DNA of 61,020 nt from Bacillota bacterium (GCA_018065105.1 JAGHTX010000145.1:1-61020); one strand, 5' to 3'; numbered from the stretch's first letter, positions 27,084 through 38,257 are shown. Program-made: numbers and translations. The notes: a model not told the origin generated them from the letters alone.

Positions 27084-27087
<4 letters not shown>
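26296..27087 (+). CDS. Metallo-beta-lactamase-fold hydrolase (RNase Z-like)
   Basis: A 263-residue hydrolase. The metal motif is ISHAHTDHIMG (His-x-His-x-Asp-His) at about residues 58-68, followed by GDEP and a C-terminal AGHSTALQACQLAEKLH with the HST motif used by RNase Z relatives; a late His is in ILYHTEDTD. The N-terminus begins with MLGTGHA rather than the usual FLGTG. It may act on RNA ends or a small ester; the true target is unclear. It overlaps the next gene by four bases. Confidence 0.82.
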
Positions 27088-29115
<2,028 letters not shown>

Positions 29116-29119
29116 TACT

Positions 29120-29147
29120 CGCAAAAGGCAGGAAACTGCCTTTTTTC
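29120..29147 (+). terminator. Terminator between the GH1 and GH13 genes
   Basis: AAAGGCAG (29124-29131)/CTGCCTTT (29136-29143) with a GAAA loop and T-run. The GH13 ribosome site follows at once with no room for a separate promoter, so expression of GH13 would depend on read-through. Confidence 0.85.
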
Positions 29148-29166
29148 ATAAAGGAGATCTATTTGT

Positions 29167-30807
29167 ATGTTAGATAAGACAAAAAAAGACTGGTGGCAAA
29201 ATGCGGTATTCTATCAAATCTATCCAAAAAGCTTTATGGACAGCAACGGAGATGGAATTGGAGATATCCCAGGCATTCTTTCCAAGCTAGATTATTTAGA
29301 AAAACTAGGTATCGATGGAGTATGGCTATCACCTGTTTTTGAATCTCCACAAGTCGATAACGGATATGATATTTCTAATTATCAGGCAATCGATTCCATG
29401 TTTGGAAATATGGAAGACATGAAGTTACTAATCAGCGAAGCAAAGAAACGAGGTATTTCCATCATTCTAGATTTAGTACTCAATCATACATCGAACCAGC
29501 ACCCCTGGTTTCAAGAAGCTATAAAATCCAAGGACAATCCTTATCATGACTACTATATCTTTATAGATGGAAAAGAAGGTGTCTATCCTAACGATATGAT
29601 GGCCACCTTTGGAGGTCCAGCTTATCAATGGGTTCCCGAATTGAATCAATACTATTTCTTCCAGTTCTCTCCACAACAGCCCGATCTAAACTGGGAGAAT
29701 CCAAAATTGCGAGAAGAATTATATAAAATGATTCGTTTCTGGATAGATTTAGGAATTGAAGGGTTCCGTCTGGATGTCATTGATCAAATCGCAAAAGTTC
29801 CTGCATTAAAAATACGAAACAATGGGCCTAGACTTCATGAATATCTGCAAGAGCTATCCCAAAAAGCTTTTATCCATGAAGGAATTGTCACCGTTGGAGA
29901 AGCATGGGGCGCTAACACGGATAACGCAAAGCTCTTTTCCAATCTAAATGGAAATGAATTGAGTATGGTCTTTCAATTTGAACATATGTGTATTGATCAG
30001 CAATATGAAAAATGGAATACAATTCCTTTGAATCTAGTAGAACTGAAGCAATGTTTCAAACGATGGCAGCAGGGTTTATACAATAAAGGATGGAATAGCT
30101 TATTTCTTAACAATCACGACTTACCTCGAATTGTATCCAGATGGGGAAATGATGCAACATACAGAGTTGAATCCGCCAAAATGTTAGCGATTTTTCTTCA
30201 TGGTATGCAGGGAACTCCATTTATTTATCAGGGAGAAGAAATTGGTATGACCAATGTCAAATGGAACATGGAAGAATATAACGATTTGGAAACATTGAAT
30301 TTCTATCATCAAAGAAGAGCACAGGGATAATCGCATGAATCCATTATGGATTCTATTTATAAACGAGGAAGAGACAACGCTCGTACACCAATGCAGTGGA
30401 ATAATCTTAATAATGCGGGATTTAGTACCAATACGCCTTGGTTAAAAGTAAATGATAATTATAGAGAAATAAATGTTGAACAAGCATTGAAGGATTCCAA
30501 TTCTATCTTCTATACGTATCAAAAATTAATTCAATTAAGAAAACAATATTCAGTTTTTAAAGATGGCTGGTTTGAATTAATAAACGAATACGATACAGAT
30601 ATTTTTGAATATACCAGAGAAAACAAACAGGAAAAGGTACTTGTGATCACAAACTTTTCCAATCGAAAGAAAACAATATGGCTTCCAGAGGAATTTGTAC
30701 AAGGAGAGGTTCTTATATCCAATTATGAAGAGTTCAAGTTGGAAGATGAATATGTATGCAGGCCTTATGAAGCTATGATTCTTCTATCAAATAGATATTA
30801 TGAATAG
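29167..30807 (+). pseudogene. GH13 alpha-glucosidase (oligo-1,6-glucosidase type) broken by an in-frame stop
   Basis: The frame encodes a typical GH13_31 enzyme of about 546 residues in one unbroken reading frame except for a single TAA at 30328-30330 (codon 388). Before it are the catalytic residues Asp203 (GFRLDVID), Glu245 (VGEAWG) and Asp318 (NNHDLPR). The sequence continues in frame as SHESIMDSIYKRGRDNARTP, which is exactly the expected family sequence after AQG; a Tyr normally stands where the stop is, so one base change (TAT or TAC to TAA) explains it. The truncated protein would lack the end of the barrel and domain C. Either a recent mutation or a sequencing error. Confidence 0.88.
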
Positions 30808-30810
30808 CGA

Positions 30811-30891
30811 TACTTTGCGCACTATATTGTATTTTAACAAATATTACTTTGCGCACTGTGGGTATTTTCGTGCATAATTACTTTGCGCACT
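30811..30891. repeat. Three direct repeats with exact 34-bp spacing
   Basis: TACTTTGCGCACT occurs at 30811-30823, 30845-30857 and 30879-30891. The last two copies share flanking bases too (ATTACTTTGCGCACTGT). Between the copies the sequence is AT-rich and not conserved. The region has no reading frame. The layout resembles the multiple terminal repeats at IS21-family ends or a set of protein-binding sites; no transposase is in the window. Confidence 0.8.
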
Positions 30892-31010
30892 GTAATTTAT
30901 CAATCAATTATCCACTTAAATAATCTGTATTTATAAATGGAGTGCTTGATGAAGAACTAATATGTTGTGGTGTCTATTCCAATAAAATATAGAAAGTGAG
31001 ATTTACCAAT

Positions 31011-31520
31011 ATGATTAATACTATTTTAAAACGATGTAGTTGTCGTAAATTTAAAAAGGAACAACTTTCAAAAGAAGAACTACAATTGGTACTTGATGCA
31101 GGATTAAGTGCACCTAGTGGTATGAATCTTCAAGATACAAAAATTGTCGTTGTACAAGATAAGAATGATATATCTGCATTGTCCAAATTAAATGCTCAAA
31201 TCTGGGTCAAAGAAGATATCGATCCATTCTATGGAGCACCAACTGTATGTTTGATTTTAGCGCCTAGAGCAAGCCGAAATAATGTTAAGGATGGTTCCTT
31301 GGTTATTGGATATATGCAGATGGGTGCCTATGCGATTGGTGTGGGTTCTTGCTGGATCAATCGTTGTGATTCCATGATGGAAACCGAAGAAGGAAAAAAA
31401 TGGTTAAAAAAATGGAATTTGGAAGAATACGTAGGTGTTGGAATTTGTATCCTGGGCTATCCAGATCAAGAATATACAAAAAAGACAATCAAGGAAGATC
31501 GCGTGATTTATAATGATTAG
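31011..31520 (+). CDS. Nitroreductase-family protein
   Basis: A 169-residue FMN-dependent nitroreductase-like protein. It begins MINTILKRCSCRKFKKEQL, the usual RRSxR-type FMN phosphate-binding start, then LSAPSGMNLQDTKIVVV, and the C-terminal GVGICILGYPD motif. These enzymes reduce nitro compounds, quinones or flavins using NAD(P)H. I start at the ATG at 31011 behind AGTGAG; an in-frame GTG upstream is less likely. The stop overlaps the next gene by eight bases. Confidence 0.87.
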   Translation: MINTILKRCSCRKFKKEQLSKEELQLVLDAGLSAPSGMNLQDTKIVVVQDKNDISALSKLNAQIWVKEDIDPFYGAPTVCLILAPRASRNNVKDGSLVIGYMQMGAYAIGVGSCWINRCDSMMETEEGKKWLKKWNLEEYVGVGICILGYPDQEYTKKTIKEDRVIYND

Positions 31521-32289
31521 ACCCAAAATCGCATTTTTTGATGTCGACAATACACTTGTATCCCATACCCAGCACGATATTCCTTCTTCAACTTTAAAAG
31601 CTTTATATCAGCTTCAGGAAAACGACATAAAAGTATTCTTAGCAACAGGTCGTCATTATTGCGAACTGGATGAACTTCCGATGCATGACTTCCCTTTTGA
31701 TGGATATGTTCTATTAACCGGACAATTGTGTTTGGACAAAGATTTAAACATTCTTTATCACCATCCTTTTGACAAAGAAGATCAAAGAAATATCGTAGAG
31801 ATTTTTAATGAAAAGAAAACAGCTACCATGTTGGTCAATCAAAAAGATTGTTACATCAATATCGTAAATGAATATATTAAAAAGATATCAGAATCCTACA
31901 CTTCGGATACACCAAAAATACAATCCTATTGTGGAGAAGATATTTATCAGGCTTCTCTTTTTACGGACTTAAAGGATGCTCAAAGAATTATTCAAAAACT
32001 ACCCAACTGTAAGTTAGTCTCTTGGTCTAACGATGGCTTTGACATTATTTCTAAAACCGGTGGAAAAACAATAGGCATACAAAAAATCTGTGAACATTAC
32101 AAAATTGATATTCAAGATACCATGGCTTTTGGAGATGGAGATAATGATATCGATATGTTGAAAGAAGTAGGTCTAGGCATTTGTATGGGAAATGGTACAA
32201 AAGAGGCTAAAGAGGCGGCAGATTTTGTGACCAGACACATTGACGAAGATGGGATTGAATACGCTCTTCAATATTACAAATTTATTTAA
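31513..32289 (+). CDS. Cof-type HAD phosphatase
   Basis: A 258-residue HAD hydrolase with motif I FFDVDNTLVS (Asn in place of the common Gly), motif II LATGRH, motif III Lys in SKTGGKTIG and motif IV AFGDGDNDIDML. The C2 cap is intact. It is one of four HAD proteins in the window and starts inside the end of the nitroreductase gene, so the two are translationally coupled. Substrate not known. Confidence 0.9.
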   Translation: MIRPKIAFFDVDNTLVSHTQHDIPSSTLKALYQLQENDIKVFLATGRHYCELDELPMHDFPFDGYVLLTGQLCLDKDLNILYHHPFDKEDQRNIVEIFNEKKTATMLVNQKDCYINIVNEYIKKISESYTSDTPKIQSYCGEDIYQASLFTDLKDAQRIIQKLPNCKLVSWSNDGFDIISKTGGKTIGIQKICEHYKIDIQDTMAFGDGDNDIDMLKEVGLGICMGNGTKEAKEAADFVTRHIDEDGIEYALQYYKFI

Positions 32290-32316
32290 GAAGTGGAACT
32301 TTTCACTTCTTTTATT
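32288..32316 (+). terminator. Terminator after the HAD gene
   Basis: AAGAAGTG (32288-32295) pairs with CACTTCTT (32304-32311), followed by TTATTTAT. The stop codon is at its start. Confidence 0.75.
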
Positions 32317-32346
32317 TATACTGTTTATAAGAAGAGGATAAATAAT

Positions 32347-32832
32347 ATGACTATACAAGGAAAAACAGTTTCCCAATCTCAAGTGGAAACCTTCCATATC
32401 GTTCGTCCAAATGACTTAAACCCAGCTGGACGTCTGTTTGGTGGAACATTAATGTCCTGGATTGATGAAGTTGCAGCACTAGTAGCCAGAAGACATGCTC
32501 AAATGAATGTGACAACGGGATCCGTGGACAATTTGAAGTTTTTAAGTGCAGTATATTTAGAAGAAATGTTAGTGATGAAAGGAAAGGTTACCCATGTTGG
32601 TACTTGTTCCATGGAAATCAAAGTCGAAACCTTTGTGGAACACATTAACGGACAAAGAGATCTAGTAAATGTAGCCTATTTCACCTTAATTGGTTTGGAT
32701 GACAAGGATAAACCAGCTCCATTACCGAAATTAAAATTGGAAACAGAAGAAGATAGGATAGAATGGGAAAAAGCGAATAAGCGTAGAGAATTGCGTCGCA
32801 AACAAGCCCAGGAAGGTTTTCATTTCTATTAA
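32347..32832 (+). CDS. Acyl-CoA thioesterase (hotdog fold)
   Basis: A 161-residue thioesterase of the YciA/BACH-like group. The sequence NPAGRLFGGTLMSWIDEVAAL gives the catalytic Asp and the hotdog helix; TGSVDNLKFLSAVYLEEML is also typical, and the C-terminal tail is basic and helical. It splits acyl-CoA to free acid and CoA. The start at 32347 follows AGAGGAT; a longer reading frame to 32293 is not supported. It has convergent orientation to metI and shares the terminator. Confidence 0.9.
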   Translation: MTIQGKTVSQSQVETFHIVRPNDLNPAGRLFGGTLMSWIDEVAALVARRHAQMNVTTGSVDNLKFLSAVYLEEMLVMKGKVTHVGTCSMEIKVETFVEHINGQRDLVNVAYFTLIGLDDKDKPAPLPKLKLETEEDRIEWEKANKRRELRRKQAQEGFHFY

Positions 32833-32840
32833 AACGAACA

Positions 32841-32873
32841 AAGAGGAATCGATTGATTCCTCCATTTTTTTGT
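32841..32873. terminator. Terminator between the thioesterase gene and metI
   Basis: GAGGAATC (32843-32850) and GATTCCTC (32855-32862) with a four-base loop; seven T follow on the plus strand and a T-rich stretch on the minus strand, so it may serve both. Confidence 0.85.
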
Positions 32874-33508
32874 TACGACAATTTTTTAAATAACCAGTTT
32901 CCAATATTTTGTACGATTTGTACAAAGACAATCAGAATGGCGGATGTAACGAATAAGTATTTAAGGTTATAGGCTTGATATCCACGACGAATCGCAACAT
33001 CTCCTAATCCTCCTCCACCAATAGCTCCAGCCATTGCTGTATATCCTACGATAGAAATCATAGTTAAGATGATTCCAGATAGGATAGCTGGCAAAGCTTC
33101 TTTGAAATAAACACGTACCATAATTTGCATATCGCTTGCCCCAAAAGATTTAGCCGCTTCAATAAGTCCTGGATCCACTCCTCTTAATGCACTTTCAATA
33201 ACACGAGCTACGAAAGGAATGGCAGAAATTGTTAGTGGTACAAGGGCTGCAGTGGATCCAATAGAAGTTCCGGCAATGGCTCTTGTGACTGGGATTACGA
33301 TAACCATTAAGATAATAAATGGGAAAGAACGGAATGTATTTACAATAAAGTCTAAAATTTGATATACAACTTTATTTGGTTTCAATCCATCTGGCGCTGT
33401 TAAGGTTAAAACGATGGCAGGAATAAATCCTAATACAACCGAGAAGAAGGTTGTTCCAAACACCATGTATAGGGTTTGAAGACTGGCATCAATCATTGTT
33501 TGTGTCAT
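32873..33508 (-). CDS. metI: Methionine ABC transporter permease
   Basis: A 211-residue permease with five membrane segments. The EAA loop, AAKSFGASDMQIMVRVYFKEALP (seen over two blocks), contacts the ATPase. The family pattern IVGYTAMAGAIGGGGLGDVA is present. With MetN and MetQ it imports methionine and possibly methionine derivatives. The ATG is just after the metN stop, so translation is coupled. The genes are controlled by the Met T-box upstream. Confidence 0.95.
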   Translation of the reverse strand: MTQTMIDASLQTLYMVFGTTFFSVVLGFIPAIVLTLTAPDGLKPNKVVYQILDFIVNTFRSFPFIILMVIVIPVTRAIAGTSIGSTAALVPLTISAIPFVARVIESALRGVDPGLIEAAKSFGASDMQIMVRVYFKEALPAILSGIILTMISIVGYTAMAGAIGGGGLGDVAIRRGYQAYNLKYLFVTSAILIVFVQIVQNIGNWLFKKLS

Positions 33509-33509
33509 C

Positions 33510-34475
33510 TTATAATACCTCCCATTCTACGTTACAAGTTTTTAAGTAATCTAATACTTTTTGTTCATCTTTTTCTTCTACATTAATAATCAAACTTCCT
33601 AGAATTCTTCCTCTAAAGTTTTCAAGCTTACCTTGACAGATGTCAAAGTCAATGTCCAAATCACGAGCCAACGAAGTAATTGTGTGTGATTTTGAATTGC
33701 TGTTTGTGAAGAATAGTTTAATATTGATTCCTGAATCTGGAAGAATATCTGCATCGTTTCCTGTAAAGTCCAAAATATCTTCATTAGAAGATACGAATAA
33801 ATCTTCTGGCTTTCCTTGGGCAACGATTTTTCCTTGTTTCAAGAACACCATTTTATTACATATTTGTTTAACAACTTCCATTTGGTGGGTAACAATCACG
33901 ATCGTAATGTTTAATTCTTGATTGATTTTTTGTAGTAAAGCTAAAATATCTTGCGTAATCTTTGGGTCTAATGCACTGGTTGCTTCATCACACAATAAAA
34001 TTTGTGGATTCATAACCAAAGCACGAGCAATAGCTACACGTTGTTTTTGTCCACCCGATAGTTCTCTTGGTTTAGAATGAATCTTTTCTTCCAATCCAAC
34101 TAAGTTTAATAACTCATGAATTCTTTTTTTATTTTCTTCACTCTTTGGATCTTGTTTCCAAAAGCGTAGTGGTAAGGCGATATTGTCATAGACATCCAAA
34201 CGATTTAAAAGATTGAAATTTTGGAAAATCATCCCCATATCTTTTTGCATCAATTGAAGATCTTTTTTACTTAAGCTCTTTACTTCTTTCCCTAGGGCAA
34301 CAATGCTTCCGCTTTGGTAATCTTCCAATCCATTGAAGCAACGTAAAAGAGTTGATTTTCCAGCTCCAGATTGTCCGATAATACCGAAAATATCTCCTTT
34401 TTCAATTTCAAAAGATACATCTTTGATTACTTCTAGTTCATCAAAGTTTTTTATTAAATTCGTAACTTTAATCAT
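33510..34475 (-). CDS. metN: Methionine ABC transporter ATP-binding protein
   Basis: A 321-residue ATPase. The Walker A motif is GQSGAGKSTL (about residues 34-43), the signature LSGGQKQRVAIARAL, the Walker B ILLCDEATSALD, and the H-loop IVTHQ. The C-terminal 80 residues are the NIL domain, which binds methionine and inhibits the transporter in family members. It sits between metQ and metI, with a normal AGGAG site. Confidence 0.96.
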   Translation of the reverse strand: MIKVTNLIKNFDELEVIKDVSFEIEKGDIFGIIGQSGAGKSTLLRCFNGLEDYQSGSIVALGKEVKSLSKKDLQLMQKDMGMIFQNFNLLNRLDVYDNIALPLRFWKQDPKSEENKKRIHELLNLVGLEEKIHSKPRELSGGQKQRVAIARALVMNPQILLCDEATSALDPKITQDILALLQKINQELNITIVIVTHQMEVVKQICNKMVFLKQGKIVAQGKPEDLFVSSNEDILDFTGNDADILPDSGINIKLFFTNSNSKSHTITSLARDLDIDFDICQGKLENFRGRILGSLIINVEEKDEQKVLDYLKTCNVEWEVL

Positions 34476-34570
34476 ACTTCTCTTCTCCTTTTCTCCACTT
34501 TTACAAAATTAAATTTTAATTTTATAAAACTAGAGAGGTACTTTTTCAAGCACCTCTATTTTACATTATT

Positions 34571-35395
34571 TTAGAATACACAAACAACTGCTGAACCGTA
34601 GTTTTCTTCGATATATGCTTTTACTTTATCTGAAGTGATCGCTTTTACTAAAGCTTGGATTTTTTCTGAATTTTCATTTCCTTCTTTTACAACTACATAG
34701 TTAGTACGAGCTGCAATATCTGGAACTTCTACGAATAAGTTATTTGCGCGATCTTTGATTTTTGATTCTAATGCATAGTTACCATTTACGATTAATGCGT
34801 TTACATCATCGTTAACTTGAGGAACGTTTGCAGCTTCTACTTCTTGGAATTTAATATTTAATTTGTTTTCAACGATTCCATCTAATGGTGAATCAACAGC
34901 TTTTTCTGCATCGTATTTGATTAATCCAGCAGCATCAGCAACAACTAAGGCACGTTTTTCGTTATCTGTGTCATTTGGAATAGCAATTGTATCTCCGTCT
35001 TTAATTTCTGATAAGTCTTTGTATTCTTTAGAGAAGATAGTCATTGGTTCATAGTGGATACCAGCTACTTCTTTTAAGTGCATTCCACGAGATTCGTTTT
35101 GATCATCTAAATATCCTTTTGTTTGGAAATAGTTAGCGTCTAATTCCCCTTCTTCAACGGCAGTATTTGGTTGTACATAATCAGAGAATTCTACAACTTC
35201 TAATGTCCATCCATCTTCTGCTAATGTATCTTTAACTACATCGTTAAGGATCATTGCGTGAGGAATAGCTGTTGCTCCTACTTTAATTGTTTTGTCATCT
35301 TGAGCAGCTGCACCAGAATCTTTAGCTCCTCCACCACATGCAACTAAGCTTAATGTTAAGGCTCCTGTTGCCAATACTTTTAATAACTTGTTCAT
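34571..35395 (-). CDS. metQ: Methionine-binding lipoprotein
   Basis: A 274-residue NLPA-family substrate-binding lipoprotein. MNKLLKVLATGALTLSLVACG is a lipoprotein signal with Cys20 as the lipid-modified residue. The following region (TIKVGATAIPHAMILNDVV, VEFSDYVQPNTAVEEGELDANYFQ in separate blocks) is typical of MetQ. It delivers methionine to MetNI. The ATG has a strong AGGAGG and lies about 50 bases after the T-box terminator. Confidence 0.95.
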   Translation of the reverse strand: MNKLLKVLATGALTLSLVACGGGAKDSGAAAQDDKTIKVGATAIPHAMILNDVVKDTLAEDGWTLEVVEFSDYVQPNTAVEEGELDANYFQTKGYLDDQNESRGMHLKEVAGIHYEPMTIFSKEYKDLSEIKDGDTIAIPNDTDNEKRALVVADAAGLIKYDAEKAVDSPLDGIVENKLNIKFQEVEAANVPQVNDDVNALIVNGNYALESKIKDRANNLFVEVPDIAARTNYVVVKEGNENSEKIQALVKAITSDKVKAYIEENYGSAVVCVF

Positions 35396-35448
35396 ACGTT
35401 TCTCCTCCTTCTTTTTTCTTTTCTGCTTGAAAAGGATCAGGCTATTTA

Positions 35449-35479
35449 TAAAAAAAACACGCCCTATATTAGGACGTGT
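35449..35479 (-). terminator. T-box-controlled terminator before metQ
   Basis: ACACGTCCT pairs with AGGGCGTGT (35457-35465, 35471-35479) with one G-U pair, and eight T follow on the minus strand. Part of its 5' side is next to the T-box sequence, allowing an alternative antiterminator. Confidence 0.9.
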
Positions 35480-35706
35480 GTCATACGTGTTACCACCTAA
35501 TTTTACGCTTACCTCACGATAAGTGCCTCTTCAAGTACGCTTTAAACAGTTATACTCTATTGCGATAACGGGCAATCCCGGCAAAACCTACATATCGGCT
35601 TTGCGACTCCCAGACCATCTTCCAGCTATTCTTCTTATCTGTTTACACCAACCACAGACTCTCTTGAAAGCTTACCAGCTGTACTCTTCTGTTCTTTGTC
35701 ATTTAC
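35449..35706 (-). promoter_or_regulatory. T-box riboswitch, Met specifier, controlling metQNI
   Basis: The transcribed minus strand has the main T-box parts in order: stem I with GAGAG and GGTTGGTG elements, a specifier region with ATG (35616-35618) in the GAAGATGGTCTGGGAG context, the T-box sequence TTAGGTGGTAACACG (35486-35500) that pairs with the tRNA acceptor end, and a terminator. Uncharged tRNA-Met would stabilise the antiterminator and turn on metQNI. The specifier fits the downstream genes. Confidence 0.92.
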
Positions 35707-35712
35707 GAGATT

Positions 35713-35741
35713 AATATACTCGCAATATCCTAGTTTGTCAA
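35713..35741 (-). promoter_or_regulatory. Promoter of the T-box-metQNI transcript
   Basis: Consensus TTGACA (35736-35741), 17 bases, then TATATT (35713-35718) on the minus strand. Transcription would begin near 35706. Confidence 0.85.
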
Positions 35742-35825
35742 TAGGAATTTAGTGATATTTTTAATATTTTTAAGTTTTCTAATTTCTAGTATAATATAGA
35801 GGAAGAAAAAGTAGGAGATTTTATT

Positions 35826-36437
35826 ATGCCAACTATCGCAAAAATCGTAATTACCGGTGGACCTTGTGGAGGAAAAACTACCGTTTTATCTTATATTCGT
35901 AAACATTTTGAATCAAAAGGATATACCGTACTCTTCATTCCTGAAACAGCAACGGAATTAATCGGAGGAGGAATCTGTCCTTGGACAACAGGAACCAATT
36001 TAGACTATCAAATTTGCCAAGTAGAATTGCAGCTTCAAAAAGAAAGAATCTTTACCCAAGGAGCCATGACTATGCCAAAAGATAAAATCATATTAATTTG
36101 TGATCGTGGTTTAATGGATAATCGTGTATATATGAGTGAAGAAGATTTCCAAACTGTATTAAAGACAGTTGGTCATACAGAACAAGAATTCTTAGATGAA
36201 TACGACGCAATCTTCCATTTAGTAACCGTTGCCGATGGAAAACCGGAACTTTACTCTTTTGAAAACAACCGTGCTCGCTATGAGAATGTAGAGCAAGCTG
36301 TTGCGTTGGATAAATCCTTAATTAAAGCCTGGTCAAAACACCCACATCACCATATCATCGATAACTCCACCGATATGGAAGGAAAAGCACAGCGCTTACT
36401 TGTCTATTTATCAAAATACTTAGAAAGTCAGGAATAA
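35826..36437 (+). CDS. P-loop ATPase of the AAA_28 type
   Basis: A 203-residue single-domain P-loop protein. The Walker A is VITGGPCGGKTT at residue 8-19 and a Walker B-like ILICDRGLMD appears near residue 96. The overall pattern (PETATELIGGG, then LYSFENNRARYE) is that of the AAA_28/NadR-kinase-like group, which may phosphorylate small molecules. Exact substrate is not known. A GTAGGAG site precedes the ATG and a terminator follows. Confidence 0.82.
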   Translation: MPTIAKIVITGGPCGGKTTVLSYIRKHFESKGYTVLFIPETATELIGGGICPWTTGTNLDYQICQVELQLQKERIFTQGAMTMPKDKIILICDRGLMDNRVYMSEEDFQTVLKTVGHTEQEFLDEYDAIFHLVTVADGKPELYSFENNRARYENVEQAVALDKSLIKAWSKHPHHHIIDNSTDMEGKAQRLLVYLSKYLESQE

Positions 36438-36450
36438 CTGACTTTTTTTG
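36424..36450 (+). terminator. Terminator after the AAA_28 gene
   Basis: AAAGTCAG (36424-36431) and CTGACTTT (36438-36445) with a six-base loop and T-run. Confidence 0.88.
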
Positions 36451-36526
36451 TACACATTTTTTCTTGTATGCTACTAATCTTTTTATGGAAGACCTATAAT
36501 AACACTGTTATAGAAAGAAGTAGTAT

Positions 36527-38158
36527 ATGAAAAAGAAAAAAATTCTGTTTGTCGCATTTCTTGCGATTGTTGTGTGTCTTCTTTGGATCAGTACCCAGAC
36601 TCCACAAAGGGTGGGACCAGAGTATGTTCCCAAAGCATATACATCCGTACTATCCTTATTACCACCTATCATTGCGATTACCTTAGCTTTGATTACTAAA
36701 GAAGTATATTCTTCTTTGTTTTTAGGAATCGTAACAGGTGCCTTGCTCTATTCCAATGGGAATATCTTACTTGCCTTAAATACCGTCGTGTACAATGAAA
36801 GTGGTGGTCTGGTTACTAAAATCGCAACCACATCCAATGCCAGTATTTTAGTCTTCGTTGTAATTCTAGGAACGCTCGTTGCCTTGATGAATAAATCCGG
36901 AGGCTCGTATGCCTTTGGAGCATGGGCCAGTCGACACATTAAATCCAAAGTGGGTGCGCAGCTCGCAACCATTGCCCTAGGAATCTTAATCTTTGTCGAT
37001 GATGGTTTTAACTGTATGACCGTAGGAAACGTTATGCGCCCTGTTACGGATCGCTTTAAAGTATCTCGTTCAAAGCTAGCTTATCTATTAGATGCGACAG
37101 CCGCTCCTATTTGCATCATTGCTCCTATTTCATCCTGGGCTGCTGCCGTAACCTATTCAGTACCTGAAGACATGAATATCAATGGATTCTCCATGTTTCT
37201 AAGAACCATTCCTTATAATTTCTATGCTCTATGTACCATTGTAATGATGGTCTTACTTGTCGTACTTAAGTTTGACTTTGGAAAAATGAAAGATCACGAA
37301 GATAATGCCAATAATGGAGATTTATTTACGACACAAAGCCGACCTTATCAGGAAGTGGACAATCAAACACCAAATCAAAACGGAAAAGTCATCGATTTAG
37401 TCTTCCCTGTTGGTATCTTAATTATTTCTTGCATTATTGGAATGATTTATACGGGAGGATTCTTTGAAGGGGTATCCTTTATTGATTCCTTTGCCGATTG
37501 TGATGCCGCAAGAGGATTATTATTTGGATCTTTGTTTACCTTAATTGTCACATTCATTTTCTATCAGTTGCGCGATGTATTATCCTTCCAGGAATTTATG
37601 GATTGCCTGCCAGAAGGGTTCCGTTCGATGTGTGCTCCTATGATCATTTTGATTATGGCATGGAACTTATCAGGTATGACTAACCTATTAGGAGCTAGTA
37701 TTTTCATTCACGATATCGTAGAAAATGTATCCACAGTTAAGATGTTCTTGCCATGTATCATCTTCGTAATTTCGGTATTCTTAGCCTTTTCTACAGGAAC
37801 CAGCTGGGGAACTTTCTCCATCTTAATTCCAATTGTATGTAGCGTATTCTCTTCTTCGTATGAAATGTTGGTCATTGCTATTGCTGCCTGTTTATCTGGA
37901 GCGGTTTGCGGGGACCATTGTTCACCAATTTCTGATACGACCATTATGGCCAGTGCTGGAAGTCATTGTGAACACGTAAACCATGTAGCTACCCAGCTTC
38001 CATACGCCCTAACTTGTGCAACCATTTGTGCCATTGGATATTTATTAGCTGGAATCTTAGGATACACATTCAATTCTCAGCTGGCATTGATTTCTTGCCC
38101 GATCACTCTATTATTAATGACTGGTACAATTTATTTCCTATCAAAGAAAACAATTTAG
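36527..38158 (+). CDS. NhaC-family Na+/H+ antiporter
   Basis: A 543-residue membrane protein with about twelve membrane segments. Characteristic motifs are FVDDGFNCMTVGNVMRPVTD, APICIIAPISSWAAAVTYS, FSTGTSWGTFSILIPIV and SGAVCGDHCSPISDTTIMAS, each seen in NhaC-type carriers; the DHCSPISDT motif is strongly conserved. It may exchange Na+/H+ or an organic anion pair such as malate/lactate. A hydrophilic insert lies near residues 255-285. A strong terminator follows. Confidence 0.9.
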   Translation: MKKKKILFVAFLAIVVCLLWISTQTPQRVGPEYVPKAYTSVLSLLPPIIAITLALITKEVYSSLFLGIVTGALLYSNGNILLALNTVVYNESGGLVTKIATTSNASILVFVVILGTLVALMNKSGGSYAFGAWASRHIKSKVGAQLATIALGILIFVDDGFNCMTVGNVMRPVTDRFKVSRSKLAYLLDATAAPICIIAPISSWAAAVTYSVPEDMNINGFSMFLRTIPYNFYALCTIVMMVLLVVLKFDFGKMKDHEDNANNGDLFTTQSRPYQEVDNQTPNQNGKVIDLVFPVGILIISCIIGMIYTGGFFEGVSFIDSFADCDAARGLLFGSLFTLIVTFIFYQLRDVLSFQEFMDCLPEGFRSMCAPMIILIMAWNLSGMTNLLGASIFIHDIVENVSTVKMFLPCIIFVISVFLAFSTGTSWGTFSILIPIVCSVFSSSYEMLVIAIAACLSGAVCGDHCSPISDTTIMASAGSHCEHVNHVATQLPYALTCATICAIGYLLAGILGYTFNSQLALISCPITLLLMTGTIYFLSKKTI

Positions 38159-38166
38159 AAAAGAAT

Positions 38167-38196
38167 TCCTCCTGTACTTAGCAGGAGGATTTTTTT
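38167..38196 (+). terminator. Terminator after the NhaC gene
   Basis: TCCTCCTG (38167-38174)/CAGGAGGA (38182-38189) with a seven-base loop and seven T. Confidence 0.88.
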
Positions 38197-38257
38197 AGAT
38201 TTCGGTTTAATTTGCATGTATCTTCTTGATAGCCAAATCTTTACAAGAAAAAAAGGT

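Noticed and set aside
30328-30330. Stop codon reassignment or programmed readthrough in GH13
   Set aside because: TAA is used as a normal stop in many genes here, and no readthrough context was seen; a single mutation is simpler.
30811-30891. CRISPR-like array
   Set aside because: Only three copies, the repeated unit is about 13-17 bp, and no cas genes are present.
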